From Lactarius indigo (Eukaryota; Basidiomycota; Agaricomycetes; Russulales; Russulaceae): a stretch of DNA of 64,000 bases. The translations under genes and the position numbers were made by a program. Below, one piece after another: positions 10,758 through 20,490 of this stretch. The stretch spans positions 179,725-243,724 of the forward strand of contig JAFKAC010000088.1 in NCBI GenBank assembly GCA_025766275.1, in the 5' to 3' direction. The notes below the pieces were generated by a model. The model ran no database searches, was not told the origin of the DNA, and saw only the letters and a list, made by a program, of their open reading frames with translations. Each line of letters opens with the position of its first letter. The stretch's first letter is position 1.

Positions 10758-12799
10758 ATGCAGAATGAATACCTCAATGATTCTGATGGTAGCGGAGATC
10801 CCTCAAGCTTACAGAGCTATGGGGAGCAATCTGTTAACACAGGATTCTCTATTACCCCTCGAGATGGAGACATTCTACTAGAATATCTCGATAAGTTCCA
10901 AGAGGCTGATACTCATGATCGCACTAGGATTGTTGAGAAGGCTATGGGAGAGCTGTATCATCTCCGCCCTGCTAATACACCCTTTGACAAGAAGGATGCA
11001 AGAAAGGCATGTTTCACTATGAATATCGGACCATCCTTCTCATTTCCCATCCCAGAAAATCCACAAGTGGTTTTATAACCACTATGTCTGCCCCAAGCGT
11101 CAATACATCAAGTTTACTCGTAAATGGTCCGCCAGGAACGCATTCTATCATCTGAACCGTGATGAGGTCTTAAGGCTTGCAAAGGAGACCTCTGGGACAG
11201 AACCGGGAAGTCCTGCATTCATAGGAGCCCTTCAGGATGCAACCACTGCTCTATGGAATGAACTGTCTATTGAGGATCAAGAGGAGTATCAAGAGTCTGC
11301 TAGGGAGTGGTCAGAGAAGACACCACCAAAGAACATTCAATCAAGGTATGCACATATCCAAATCACCTGTTGATTGATTCCTCATATACCTCCTATGTAG
11401 GATGGCATCCTCTCTGCGTGAGCGGATCATCCAGGACTTCCAAAGTCAGCTTTATAAGACATGCGGAATCCGCTCCATTGTCCTAACCGCATATGAGGGT
11501 GAAGACAACGACCTCAAGATAGGCTTGTAAGCAATCAAATACATATCCCTTGGTCATGTCCGCTGAGCGTTGGTTGATCCGATCTTAGCAATGATGTCAA
11601 CAGTATATTGCAGGATGGAAAGGACTTTCGGAAGTTCTGTCCAGACTGGAAGAGTGCTGCCCTCTGGCAGCAATGGGCTCAATTTGGGATGCAGTGCTTT
11701 GCCAAAGGTATGTTATGCCCATCATCTTGTCTCAAGTGATTACATCTAATAAATGTATGCCTCAGATACTGTGAAGGAATGTCCAAAAAGGGACCTCTCA
11801 AAGACCATCACCACCCCAATCCCCCTTGTGTTCAATGCAGATGGATTCCCGGAGCTCCCGACAGTTGTTTCCCATGATGGATATCCGTGAGTCATTCTTC
11901 AATTCATGTGCTGCAGTATGTCACATATGTGAATAAGGATATGTCACTGGAATCGAGAACCAGACCATTCCATGGGGTTCATTGTCAAGTGATCCATCTG
12001 CCTGGATAGAGGAGGAATGTATTCCATATGATTTTGAGTGGAAGGACCCATCCAAGATCCGGATTGATGAGGTCTTTCGCCTTCTAGACCATTGGAGGGA
12101 TAGGCAAGACCAAGGTATTGATCCCCTGATGTGGGTTCCGACATGCCCACTCTTCAATGATACGAGGCAGCCTACAATACATAAGCGGAACATCCGACGT
12201 GCTCGACCCAAGCAATCAGATGGATCTGATGAAGAGTCCTTTGACCTTCACTATAATGAGGACTCTAATTCTCAGGGTGACAAGACTGATGATTCTTTGG
12301 ATGAATCATCTGTCCATGATGAGCCATCTGACCATTCATGGGCTGCGGAATCTCCTCCACTTCATGGGTCTCAGGATGAAACTGATCCTGGTGAGTATGG
12401 CTGCTATCATGGTGTTTTTCATTTATTCATGATATATGTTTAGGGAATGACGGAACACCCGACTCTCCAGGATATAAATCTTCAAATATCAATAGATCAT
12501 CATCATCAGGTTTGTACCTCATCCATATCCCATCACAGCTACCCAGATATACTAGCATCCCAACTTTCAGATATAGCAGGTCCATCAGATACACACCATG
12601 TGCAGGAAATGAAGGAACTCAATACTAGCCCACTTATAGAGAAAAGGAAACGATTTATCAAGGTGTCAGAGAAGATCAAGTGAGTACTTTCAATGCAATA
12701 GTTTCCCAGCCATTAATCCCGCTTTTCTAATCATTCTCCAGGAATTTGGACACTGGCAGGGGTGCAGCAAAAGTTCATCCTAGCTATCTAGCCAGGTAG
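10758..12799 (+). CDS. Large KDZ-cargo protein of unknown function
   Basis: A multi-exon gene starting MQNEYLNDSDGSGDPSS. Splicing at about 11007-11054, 11346-11399, 11528-11588, 11708-11765, 11888-11939, 12391-12443, 12511-12556 and 12679-12741 keeps one frame to the TAG at 12797. The protein has a helical N-terminal region, a conserved segment containing KIHKWFYNHYVCPKRQYIKF, a part around WNELSIEDQEEYQESAREW, a WIEEECIPYDFEWKD block, and a Ser/Asp-rich acidic tail. I recall similar proteins only as hypothetical proteins in agaricomycete genomes. I name no domain. Its intact frame inside a transposon argues that it is kept by selection on the element. Confidence 0.65.
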
Positions 12800-13828
12800 T
12801 CTATATGTACATTTCCATACTGGAATATCTGCACATGCTTTCCACTTACTACTTAATATTCTCCTGTACTAATCTATCATTTGTTGACCAATAGTATGTG
12901 CATATGAGCTTCGGGATATCCGCACTTCCACAACCATATTCAAGTCCGGTAAATACCTGCAATGTCTATAGAGATCTTACGGGGTTAAACCACCAATTGA
13001 AAGATTGGGGACCCATTTATATCTCTACACATCCAATTAGGAAGTCCTGTCGTATATCCTTATGAGGTCCCTATCCTGTATTCACCTTATTTACTCCCCT
13101 GTATTTCCTTTCACCAACACCCACTAGCCTGCATTTGTATGTATTCACAAGCGGGAACTCCGCTCTAGCTCACTGTGCCTTGACTCTGTCTGTTGTCTCT
13201 GACACTTATAAGCAGTCACCACATACTTGTGATCAAATATTCCATTCTGCTCATTTTATTGAATATAGATGACCTCTGGATACTCCACATAGACTAGTAG
13301 CCTCTATGACCTCAATGCATTTCCATTGTATTTATGAAGTCCGTTGGAGATCCCCGACTATTTCCAACCCACCTATCGTCAGTTACACTATCAATTATCA
13401 GAGTTGTCATGATTGGTATATTATTATTAGACAACCTCTGAATAGACTACATAGTAGCCTGTATGATCTCTGTTCATTTATATTTTACTTATGATGACCC
13501 TCAGAGATCCCCAACTATCTCCGACCCACCTGTTGTCAATTAGACTATCAATTATAGCAGGTGTCCCGATTGGTATATTATTATTAGATATTCTCCCTAA
13601 TATGCATAGACTATCAATTGACATTCACCTGTGATCAGACACTCCTTATGTATTCTGTTTCACTTGTATTCATTTGATGTGCTTGCACATATCTGAGTGG
13701 ATGGTCTTATATGCCTGAGTCTTGCTCCTTTGATTGATTACACATCACCTTTGGATACTACACATATAATAGCCACCTCTAAGCCTTTCTATTCTGTGTT
13801 CGAGTAACTCATCAATCCCCAACTATTC
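12800..13828. repeat. Right subterminal region of KDZ element with tandem repeats
   Basis: No gene is supported. Two tandem copies of a roughly 157-bp unit lie at about 13286-13435 and 13446-13600; both contain GAGATCCCC, ACTAT, CC(A/G)ACCCACCT, a TATCAATTAT core and GATTGGTATATTATTATTAG. The core of this unit matches the inner part of the right inverted repeat. Two quasi-palindromes are at 12910-12924 and 13150-13164. Confidence 0.75.
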
Positions 13829-13967
13829 CCGACTATCTCCGACCCAGCCGACGTCGGTTGGAGTATCAATTATGGCGGAATCTCCGCCGTCGGCCGGTGC
13901 CGGCTGAGTATGAACTATTAAAGAATCTCACCGTCGGTTGGGGGTATCAATTACATAAGCCACCGCT
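13829..13967. repeat. Right terminal inverted repeat of KDZ element
   Basis: Reverse complement of 1033-1171 with a handful of substitutions, same length. It ends CAATTACATAAGCCACCGCT followed by GAT, which also precedes the left end. Confidence 0.9.
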
Positions 13968-14508
13968 GATCATTATGTGCCATTCCCTGGGAGTCTGTGA
14001 GGCGCTGGGAGATAACAAGGCTAGGCCGAGCCGGGGCTGCGGTGTGGGAGGCAAAAGTGGGTTTAGGGGGGGATTGGGTTGAGGGTTTGGGGGCATGAGG
14101 GGGTGTGGCCTGTTTGGGCAGGGCAGAGGGTTTGGGAGGGGAGGCTGCAGGGGCAGCCAACTGGTCAACTCTCCTGGCCAGAGCGTCGACTTTGGAGACC
14201 ACTGTTTCCACAGTGCAAAGGAGATCAGCAAAAGGCTGGGTAGGAGAGGGGGGGTCAACAGGCATGGGGTTCACAGAGGGAGGTCCCCAGTCAGAGATGC
14301 CGAGGAGTTCGGTGATGGGAGTGGAATGGTCAGGCATGGGAAGAATACCAAAAATGATGTCATGGATGAGGGAGGCAAACATAGGATGAGGGACCTGAGC
14401 AAACTCAGGAGCTTGCAGACAATCCGCCAAAGTGCGGAAGGCATTGATGAGAGGGGAGGGGGAGGGGGAAGCAGAGGAGATGGTGGTGGTAGGTGGAAGA
14501 GAAGCCAT
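13968..14508 (-). pseudogene. Gag-like retroelement ORF, N-terminal half
   Basis: Starts at 14508 with MASLPPTTTISSASPSPSPL. It has a helical part (NAFRTLADCLQAPEF), a short coiled coil (VSKVDALARRVDQL) and a long Pro/Lys/Ala-rich linker, and breaks off at the KDZ end. The C-terminal half continues at 1029-415. Order and strand show a single former ORF. Its start codon abuts an LTR-like sequence (14509-14725), so the parent retroelement had been inserted beside or into that LTR, or the LTR into its leader. Confidence 0.75.
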
Positions 14509-14725
14509 GCACTATGATATCATCCTGCTCTGGACTCTTCTTGTTCTCATCGCCTTGTTCTCTTTATATCCACTCCTTTGTGTCATGTATAGAACAAATG
14601 TGTCTTGTATTCTGTGACTAGATGTTACTCACCTTGTAGTACTGTCACTCCCTGTATGAGTATAAGTAGAGTACCATGTATGCTCCTGGTCCACATCAGT
14701 TCCTCACTGTTGTGTGCCAGGTATG
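14509..14725 (-). repeat. Outer LTR fragment, 3' part (opposite orientation)
   Basis: Read in reverse complement this matches, with divergence, the middle of the LTR at 14745-15370: CTGGCACACAACAGTGAGGA, a TATA-like ACTTATACTCATAC stretch and GATGATATCATAGTG. The rest of the same LTR lies at 21704-21866. The two parts were split by an older solo LTR inserted with a GTATG duplication. Confidence 0.7.
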
Positions 14726-14744
14726 TGATGAACAGACACATAAG
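14726..14744 (+). repeat. Solo LTR, left tip (rest at 21117-21698)
   Basis: TGATGAACAGACACATAAG is the first 19 bp of an older LTR. It is preceded by GTATG (14721-14725) and interrupted by the young copia element, resuming at 21117 after the duplicated ATAAG. Confidence 0.8.
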
Positions 14745-15370
14745 TGATGAACAGCACACATAGATAGCTTACTCACAGAGGGACAAAGTGTTCTGTGGTG
14801 AGATAAGCTGGGTGGCTGGAAGCAGCAACAGGAAGGTCAAGCAAGGTAAAGCAAAGTGTCTGGCACACAAGCAGTGAGAACTGATGTTGTTACATTGGAG
14901 GAAAGGAGGCTTACCTGGCACACAAGCAGTGAGAACTGATGTGGACCAGGAGCGTACATGGTACTCTACTTATACTCCTACAGAGGGTGACAGTAGTACA
15001 AGACAAGTAACGCTAGTCACAGAATACAAAGGTGTTATTGTTCTACAAAGAGACAAAGGAGTGGACGCTTTGAGAACAAGGTAGAGGAGAACAAGAAGAG
15101 TCCAGAACTAGATGATATCATACTGACATCATAATAAAGATAATACTAAGTAAAGAACAAAGGAAAGTACAAAGGCGTTTATACAACGCAGAGTCCGGAT
15201 GTATGATGTCATAGAAGTACAGTGATGTCATAGATGACGCAATGGTAAGTCCAGATTGTACAGATCAAACAGTATCTAATCTACAAGTCCTGTATATCTA
15301 ATCTAAAGCAGTCCATGCTGCAAGTCCGGTCCGTATGAGCCGCTAAGTGCGCAAGGGTCACTTATCAACA
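14745..15370 (-). repeat. 3' LTR of young copia element
   Basis: 626 bp, ends TGATGAAC...TTATCAACA on the plus strand (TG...CA). It appears identical to 20491-21116. On the minus strand it holds a TATAAGTAG box (14966-14974) and a 28-bp direct repeat (14860-14887 and 14915-14942) that brackets an intron-like segment. Confidence 0.95.
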
Positions 15371-15382
15371 TCTCCCCGTGAT
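15371..15382 (-). other. Polypurine tract of young copia element
   Basis: On the minus strand the sequence reads ATCACGGGGAGA immediately before the 3' LTR start TGTTGATAAG. This is the expected place for plus-strand priming. Confidence 0.75.
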
Positions 15383-15389
15383 CTACAAT

Positions 15390-18300
15390 CTAAGTACACA
15401 TGAGTCCCATGTCATCGTTGTGCTTCTGTAGCAGGACACGCGGTAGTGACTTTGTGAAGCCATCCGCAACCATATCCACAGTAGGAGTTCTAATGAGGGT
15501 GATGGTCCCCTTTTCGATGTACTCCCGAATGACATGATGCCGTATGGCAATGTGCTTAGACCGTCTCCCAGTGACAGGGTTCAAGGCTAAGTCAATAGCA
15601 CCTTTATTGTCACCATGCAGTGGGATGGGGTCGTCGACCTCGTACCCGAGTTCCGTGAGGAAGCTCTGATACCACGCAGCCTGGTTAGCTGCGTCGGTCA
15701 TGGCCATGTACTCTGCCTCAGTAGTGTTTTGGGCCACAGTCTTTTGCTTGCGCGAAGACCAGCTTATTGCACCATTGGCTAGTAGGAATACATAACTGGA
15801 AGTGGAGTGGCGGTCATCAGTCTGATCAGCCAGACTGGAATCAGTGTAGCCATGAAGGCCATCGCCATTGGCGCCATCATAGACAATACGCATATCCATA
15901 GTTCCTACTAAGTAGGACAGGACATACTGTGCAAGTCGCAGATGTTGTGGTGAGGGATTCGCTGCGTACTGCGCCAGACGTGACACAGCGAAGGAGATAT
16001 CTGGCCTAGTGCCAATCTGCACGTAAAGCAGACTCCCAATAAGAGATTGGTAGTGAGAGATATCTGAGGCAGTTGCCTGCGACGTATATTTAACCAGGTG
16101 CTCGTCAGCACCAGCGGGCAAGGGTGTGTTGTGTGGTGTGGCATCAGACATGCCAAAGCGTTCAAGGACATCCTTGATGTAGCCAGACTGATCTATTTCG
16201 ATGCGTCTGAGGGAGCGGTCGCGCACAATGCGCATACCAAGATAAGACTCTATCTCCCCGAGATCTGTCATCTCATAGCGTTCAGACAGGTCTGACTTCA
16301 AACGCTTGATACCACTCAGCGAGGGACCCAGTATAGTGATGTCATCAACGTAGACAATAACGAAGAGTGGATCATACCCCTCCCGTTGAGGCATCACATA
16401 TATGCCAGCATCAGCAAACGTCCGCTTAAAGCCGAGTGTAGTGAGCACTCCATGGAATTGCAAGTTCCATGCGCGGGAGGCCTGTTTGAGACCATAGATC
16501 GCCTTAACCAGGCGACACACCTTCGTCTCAGAGCCAGTGACAGTGAAACCTTGTGGCTGCTCCATGTATATCTCCTCGTCAAGCACGCCATTGAGAAAAG
16601 CAGACTTAACATCCATCTGATGGATGTGCCAGTCCTCCAGCGCGGCCAACGCCAGAAGTAAACGTAGCGACTCAAATCGTGCGACGGGAGAGAAGGTTTC
16701 ATCAAAATCTACGCCAGGGATTTGCGTGAATCCCTTAGCCACCAAGCGAGCTCTGTAGCGGCCATCCGCTTTGAGCTTAAAGACCCATTTGGATTTTACT
16801 GCCTTGCGATTAGGTGGGAGATCCACTAACTCCCAAGTCCCATTTTTAGCTAGGGCGTCCATTTCATACTGACACGCCTTAGTCCACTCGTCTGCAGCTG
16901 CAGACCGCATGGCCTCTGCATAAGTAGCAGGGTCTCGGCCTACAAAGGCAGCAGCCAATAACTCCGCATACCCCAGACGCCTGCTGCGCCATGCCGCATT
17001 GTCCGCATTGAAGTATCGCGGATTAGGTACAGGGGCACGAGCACTGCGTCTTGGTGCATTGTCCATCTCGCGCAACAGCTGACTACGCTGTGCACGATCC
17101 TCAAATCCCCCAGGCATTTCTGGTGAGGGCGGAGGGACATGGCGCATAATGCGCGTTGCACTAGGACGCGGCGGGGGTGAAGTGGGAGTGGTCTGCTCAC
17201 GTTTAGGTGTGGTGGGCAGTGCTGGCAAAGCAGGTGGTGGAGTGGTGGGGCGTGGTTGGACTTGTGGGGGGTCTAGGAGCTTTTCAACATCCTCCTCCTC
17301 ACTACTACTGGAGTGTGCAGGGGAGGGGGCTCGCATTGGTGGTAACGCTGGCGGGTGAGGCACGGCAGTCACTGTTGTGCTAGGCACGACTGGTGGTGAA
17401 GGTGTGGGGTGTGTCTCAACACCCTGAAGGGACGGGAAGCTACTCTCGTCGAATGTCACATCCCTGGACACTCGAACGGAGCGGGTTGAGCGGTCCCAGA
17501 GCTTATAGCCCTTAGATTCGGGCTCAAACCCAATAAGCGTGACCTCAATGGCCTTCGCATCCAATTTGCGACGCTTATCAGCGGGTACGTGCATGTACCC
17601 CTTGCATCCAAAGACGCGGAGATGTGAGACATCGGGCACTTTGCCAGAGTGCCAGAGCTCATAGGGAGTGCGCCACTTAAGCCCACGGACTGGAGAGCGG
17701 TTATAGATGTGCACAGCTGCGCACACTGCATGCTCCCAGAAGCCTTTAGACATGCCAGCTGTGTGAAGCATGGACATTGCCTTATCCATAATGGTGCGGT
17801 TAAACCGCTCGGCTTTCCCGTTGGACTGTGGTGAACCCGGCATCGTGAGGTGATGTTCTATCCCTTTCTGCTTGAGAATGTCCTGCGTGACACTCGACAT
17901 GTATTCGCCACCGCGGTCAGAGTGCAGAGCGCGCAGTTTATGGCCAGACTGGGTTTCACCCCAAGCCAAATACATCTGCAGCGACTTAGCAAACTGGTCC
18001 TTCGACTTAAGGAAGTGCACCACAGTGAACTTAGTGTGGTCGTCTATGAAGGTGGCAGTGTAGGTCGAGCCTTGCAGGGACTGAGTCTGCATAGGACCAG
18101 CGAGGTCACTGTGCACGATCTCAAATTGACGAGTTGTCCTCTTGGTGGAGGACGCAGAAAAGGGTTGGCGAGTGGATTTACCCATCTCGCACCCACAGCA
18201 GACTGTGTGGGCCGTGGTAGAGCTATCTATGTCCATGCCAGTAGTGGCAGAGGGACCATGCGCCTTCAGCACCGCAGAGGATATGTGTCCCATGCGTTGA

Positions 18301-19709
18301 TGCCAGATATCAAGTGTGGCAGCACTTGATTTTGTGTGGGCGTTGAGGCCGACGCTGGTTGCGTCCAACCAGTACAGGTTGTCCTCAAGGTAGCCTTTGG
18401 CCACACACTTTTGGTTGACAGATATTTTAAATGAGCCACTGTCAAAGGCAATCTCAGCACCCTTTTGTGCTAGGGCGCGCGTCGACAAGAAGCGCGTCTT
18501 CACCTGTGGTAGGTGTAGCACATTACTGAGGGTGATAGAGATACCCTGGCTCGTAGTAAAGACGACAGACCCGACACCCACTTGGTCTATAGTGGACTTA
18601 TCCCCTAGGCGTACAGTGCCTTTGGTTGGGGTATAGTCCTTGAAGTCAGACCGATGTGGTGTGATGTGGTGTGTGGCACCACTGTCCATCATCCAACGCA
18701 CACGCGAGGCAGCATACAAGGCAACACCAATTGATTCAGAGGCCCAATCTATCTTGGGTTCTACGACCTCTGTAATGGAGGCGGTGGTAGGTACTAGGAC
18801 ATGACTATTGGCGGCCTTGTTGCCTGCTTTCTCCTTCTCCTTTGCATCAGCCTCATCCTTCTTCCTCTTCCTGCAATCAGGCTTGATATGGCCCTTTTTG
18901 TTGCAATAGTGGCAAGTTAGACCAGAGTGGTCCTTCTTGCCCTTTTTGCCCGTCGACTTGACGGGGGCCACCTTGTTGAGGGAAGAGCCAGAGGGCCCGG
19001 CGCGGCGAGCCTCTTCCGACACTATGCGCGCAATTATTTCAGCGTGCTTGAGTGTGGAGGGGGCCCCACTGGCAAGGATGGTTGAGGCCAACACCTCATA
19101 AGAGGGCGGCAGCGCGTGGAGGAGAATGAGGCAGTATTGGACGTCAGAGACACCCATCTGCGCGTTGGAAAGGGCAACCCTTAGCTCATTGAGCTTGGCC
19201 AGCTGAGCGGCCATGGGTGCGGAGTCGTCGAGGCGGGCTTGTGTTATCTGAATCCATAAATTAAAGATGGTGGTGCTGCCCGAAGCACCTCCATATACAT
19301 CTTGAAGCTTGGCCCATTTATGTTTGAACATGGGGTAGGCAGTGTTGTCTGCCACAAGCGAGTAGACGTCCGGTTTGAGGTAGAGGCGGAGGTACGCCTT
19401 GGAACGACGCTGGATCGAATCCCACTCATCTGTAGTGATGCCAGATGGGGGTGTGTCCAGGAGGAACACATCCTCAGCTTCGTGCAGCGTGAGGATGGCC
19501 TCAATGGTGCCAGACCATTCGTTCCAACCAGTGCCGTCAAACTGTGTCAGGTGAATGCCAGATGGCATGCCAAAGGTTGTGGTGTGGGCATTTGCGAGTC
19601 GCCCAGAAGCAGTGGATCCAGAAGGGGGAGGGAGTGAGCCTCCTGCAGAGCCACCAGTGGGGCTGGGAGGAGCACCAGCACCGGCAGCAGTAGTAGATGA
19701 GCCAGACAT
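15390..19709 (-). CDS. Copia gag-pol polyprotein, intact
   Basis: One open frame of 1439 codons. Gag has a Ser/Gly-rich N-terminus and a CCHC zinc knuckle (CHYCNKKGHIKPDC, about residues 268-281). The aspartic protease motif DSGATHH is near 341. Integrase shows HQRMGH with CxxC (about 470-510) and catalytic segments HSDLAGP (about 533), HSDRGGEY (about 600) and NGKAERFNRT (about 633). Reverse transcriptase shows FDETFSPVAR, IYGLKQASRAWN and YVDD (about 1120). RNase H shows YTDSSLAD and TEAEYMAM (about 1286-1335) and ends near ADGFTKSLPR. The domain order PR-IN-RT-RH defines Ty1/copia. Gag and Pol are in the same frame with no stop or shift, so their ratio must be set by another means such as proteolysis or splicing. 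Confidence 0.96.
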   Translation of the reverse strand: MSGSSTTAAGAGAPPSPTGGSAGGSLPPPSGSTASGRLANAHTTTFGMPSGIHLTQFDGTGWNEWSGTIEAILTLHEAEDVFLLDTPPSGITTDEWDSIQRRSKAYLRLYLKPDVYSLVADNTAYPMFKHKWAKLQDVYGGASGSTTIFNLWIQITQARLDDSAPMAAQLAKLNELRVALSNAQMGVSDVQYCLILLHALPPSYEVLASTILASGAPSTLKHAEIIARIVSEEARRAGPSGSSLNKVAPVKSTGKKGKKDHSGLTCHYCNKKGHIKPDCRKRKKDEADAKEKEKAGNKAANSHVLVPTTASITEVVEPKIDWASESIGVALYAASRVRWMMDSGATHHITPHRSDFKDYTPTKGTVRLGDKSTIDQVGVGSVVFTTSQGISITLSNVLHLPQVKTRFLSTRALAQKGAEIAFDSGSFKISVNQKCVAKGYLEDNLYWLDATSVGLNAHTKSSAATLDIWHQRMGHISSAVLKAHGPSATTGMDIDSSTTAHTVCCGCEMGKSTRQPFSASSTKRTTRQFEIVHSDLAGPMQTQSLQGSTYTATFIDDHTKFTVVHFLKSKDQFAKSLQMYLAWGETQSGHKLRALHSDRGGEYMSSVTQDILKQKGIEHHLTMPGSPQSNGKAERFNRTIMDKAMSMLHTAGMSKGFWEHAVCAAVHIYNRSPVRGLKWRTPYELWHSGKVPDVSHLRVFGCKGYMHVPADKRRKLDAKAIEVTLIGFEPESKGYKLWDRSTRSVRVSRDVTFDESSFPSLQGVETHPTPSPPVVPSTTVTAVPHPPALPPMRAPSPAHSSSSEEEDVEKLLDPPQVQPRPTTPPPALPALPTTPKREQTTPTSPPPRPSATRIMRHVPPPSPEMPGGFEDRAQRSQLLREMDNAPRRSARAPVPNPRYFNADNAAWRSRRLGYAELLAAAFVGRDPATYAEAMRSAAADEWTKACQYEMDALAKNGTWELVDLPPNRKAVKSKWVFKLKADGRYRARLVAKGFTQIPGVDFDETFSPVARFESLRLLLALAALEDWHIHQMDVKSAFLNGVLDEEIYMEQPQGFTVTGSETKVCRLVKAIYGLKQASRAWNLQFHGVLTTLGFKRTFADAGIYVMPQREGYDPLFVIVYVDDITILGPSLSGIKRLKSDLSERYEMTDLGEIESYLGMRIVRDRSLRRIEIDQSGYIKDVLERFGMSDATPHNTPLPAGADEHLVKYTSQATASDISHYQSLIGSLLYVQIGTRPDISFAVSRLAQYAANPSPQHLRLAQYVLSYLVGTMDMRIVYDGANGDGLHGYTDSSLADQTDDRHSTSSYVFLLANGAISWSSRKQKTVAQNTTEAEYMAMTDAANQAAWYQSFLTELGYEVDDPIPLHGDNKGAIDLALNPVTGRRSKHIAIRHHVIREYIEKGTITLIRTPTVDMVADGFTKSLPRVLLQKHNDDMGLMCT

Positions 19710-20478
19710 TGGGATGATTTATCTGTCGCCGAGGAGCAGTCAGCGACAGTGCTTCATAGTTGCAAGACATAAAGATAGAGGGGGTACCACTCCTGTCTGT
19801 GATTCTGTAAGGCCAGAACGCTAACGCGTCCTGCCTCCTGATAGTATGCCAGTGATACAAGGGCTGGGCCCAGGTTGGGAGAGTCCCTTTGCCATACCAT
19901 GAGCTAGCTGCCAGCCAGGATGTGTCTAAGACACAGCTCGAATGGTTTGCGTCAGGGGGAAGGTGAAGGGAATGCTTTCAGAGCCCAAGGCTGTCTACCT
20001 CAGCCTCCTCGGCCTGTTGGTTGCCTCATTGCCACAAGTGGCTTTACTGAATCCTTTCCCATTGCCGCTACAAGGCAGGTATCTGGTTGCAGAACACCAT
20101 AAGGTGAACACCCCCCAGAGCCTGAACCAGGTTTTACACTCCCATGGTGAGGAGATCCTGCGCCCAGTGTGGAGCACCAGAGACAGCTGGCGCTAAGCTC
20201 CACAATACACAACCCAGTGGGTCATGCACGCCTGGATATTTTGAAGTTAAGGGGCTACCAGACCCAGTCTCCTTGCGCATAGCGCAGGGGCTAGGAAAAC
20301 AGTAGGGGTGAAAGTAGGACTACTGGGCAGTACATACACAGGAGGTTCCTCAGCAGAGACAAGTGGCGCCCCACTGCTCTCTGCCTTGGGCAAGGCTGGT
20401 GAGGCCCCAGACAGACCTTAGCCTGGTGTGTCCTCCTAGGAAGACAGTGACCAGCCAAGTGGAGTGGCTAGGGCACCA
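19710..20478 (-). other. Copia untranslated leader
   Basis: About 770 bp between the primer site and the gag start, with no long frame in gag direction. Unusually long for a copia leader; it probably holds packaging signals and possibly an intron. Short open frames on both strands look accidental. Confidence 0.55.
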
Positions 20479-20490
20479 GGGCCCATAACC
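20479..20490 (-). other. Primer binding site for initiator tRNA half-molecule
   Basis: Next to the 5' LTR the minus strand reads GGTTATGGGCCC. Its complement GGGCCCATAACC is the anticodon arm of initiator methionine tRNA (anticodon CAT), not its 3' end. This matches the internal tRNA-fragment priming known for Drosophila copia and yeast Ty5. The same site follows the LTR of the second copia element at 51778. Confidence 0.8.

Larger units (their letters stand above)
1033..13967. mobile_element. KDZ (Kyakuja-Dileera-Zisupton) DNA transposon, 12.9 kb, full length
   Basis: A large DNA transposon bounded by near-perfect 139-bp inverted repeats and inserted into a gag-like ORF whose halves flank it. 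A 3-bp GAT direct repeat (1030-1032 and 13968-13970) is a possible target duplication, but the outermost ends are uncertain by a few bases. It holds a KDZ-family transposase on the minus strand (1636-5509), a small acidic-protein gene (minus), a Cys-cluster/coiled-coil gene (minus), a Pro-rich/coiled-coil gene (plus) and a larger accessory gene (plus). Coding frames are largely intact, the ends match well, and a 15-bp quasi-palindrome recurs all along it, so the copy looks recent. TET/JBP oxygenase genes, known to travel with KDZ elements in fungi, were not seen here. Confidence 0.88.

Noticed and set aside
1033..13967. Search for a TET/JBP dioxygenase in the KDZ element
   Set aside because: No HxD...H dioxygenase pattern in a plausible context was found in the frames I followed.
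14884..15084. 66-codon open frame in each copia LTR
   Set aside because: It lies antisense to the LTR promoter and covers repeats; its presence in both LTRs only reflects LTR identity.
16098..18636. Several plus-strand open frames opposite copia pol
   Set aside because: They are antisense shadows of a strongly coding 1439-codon frame.
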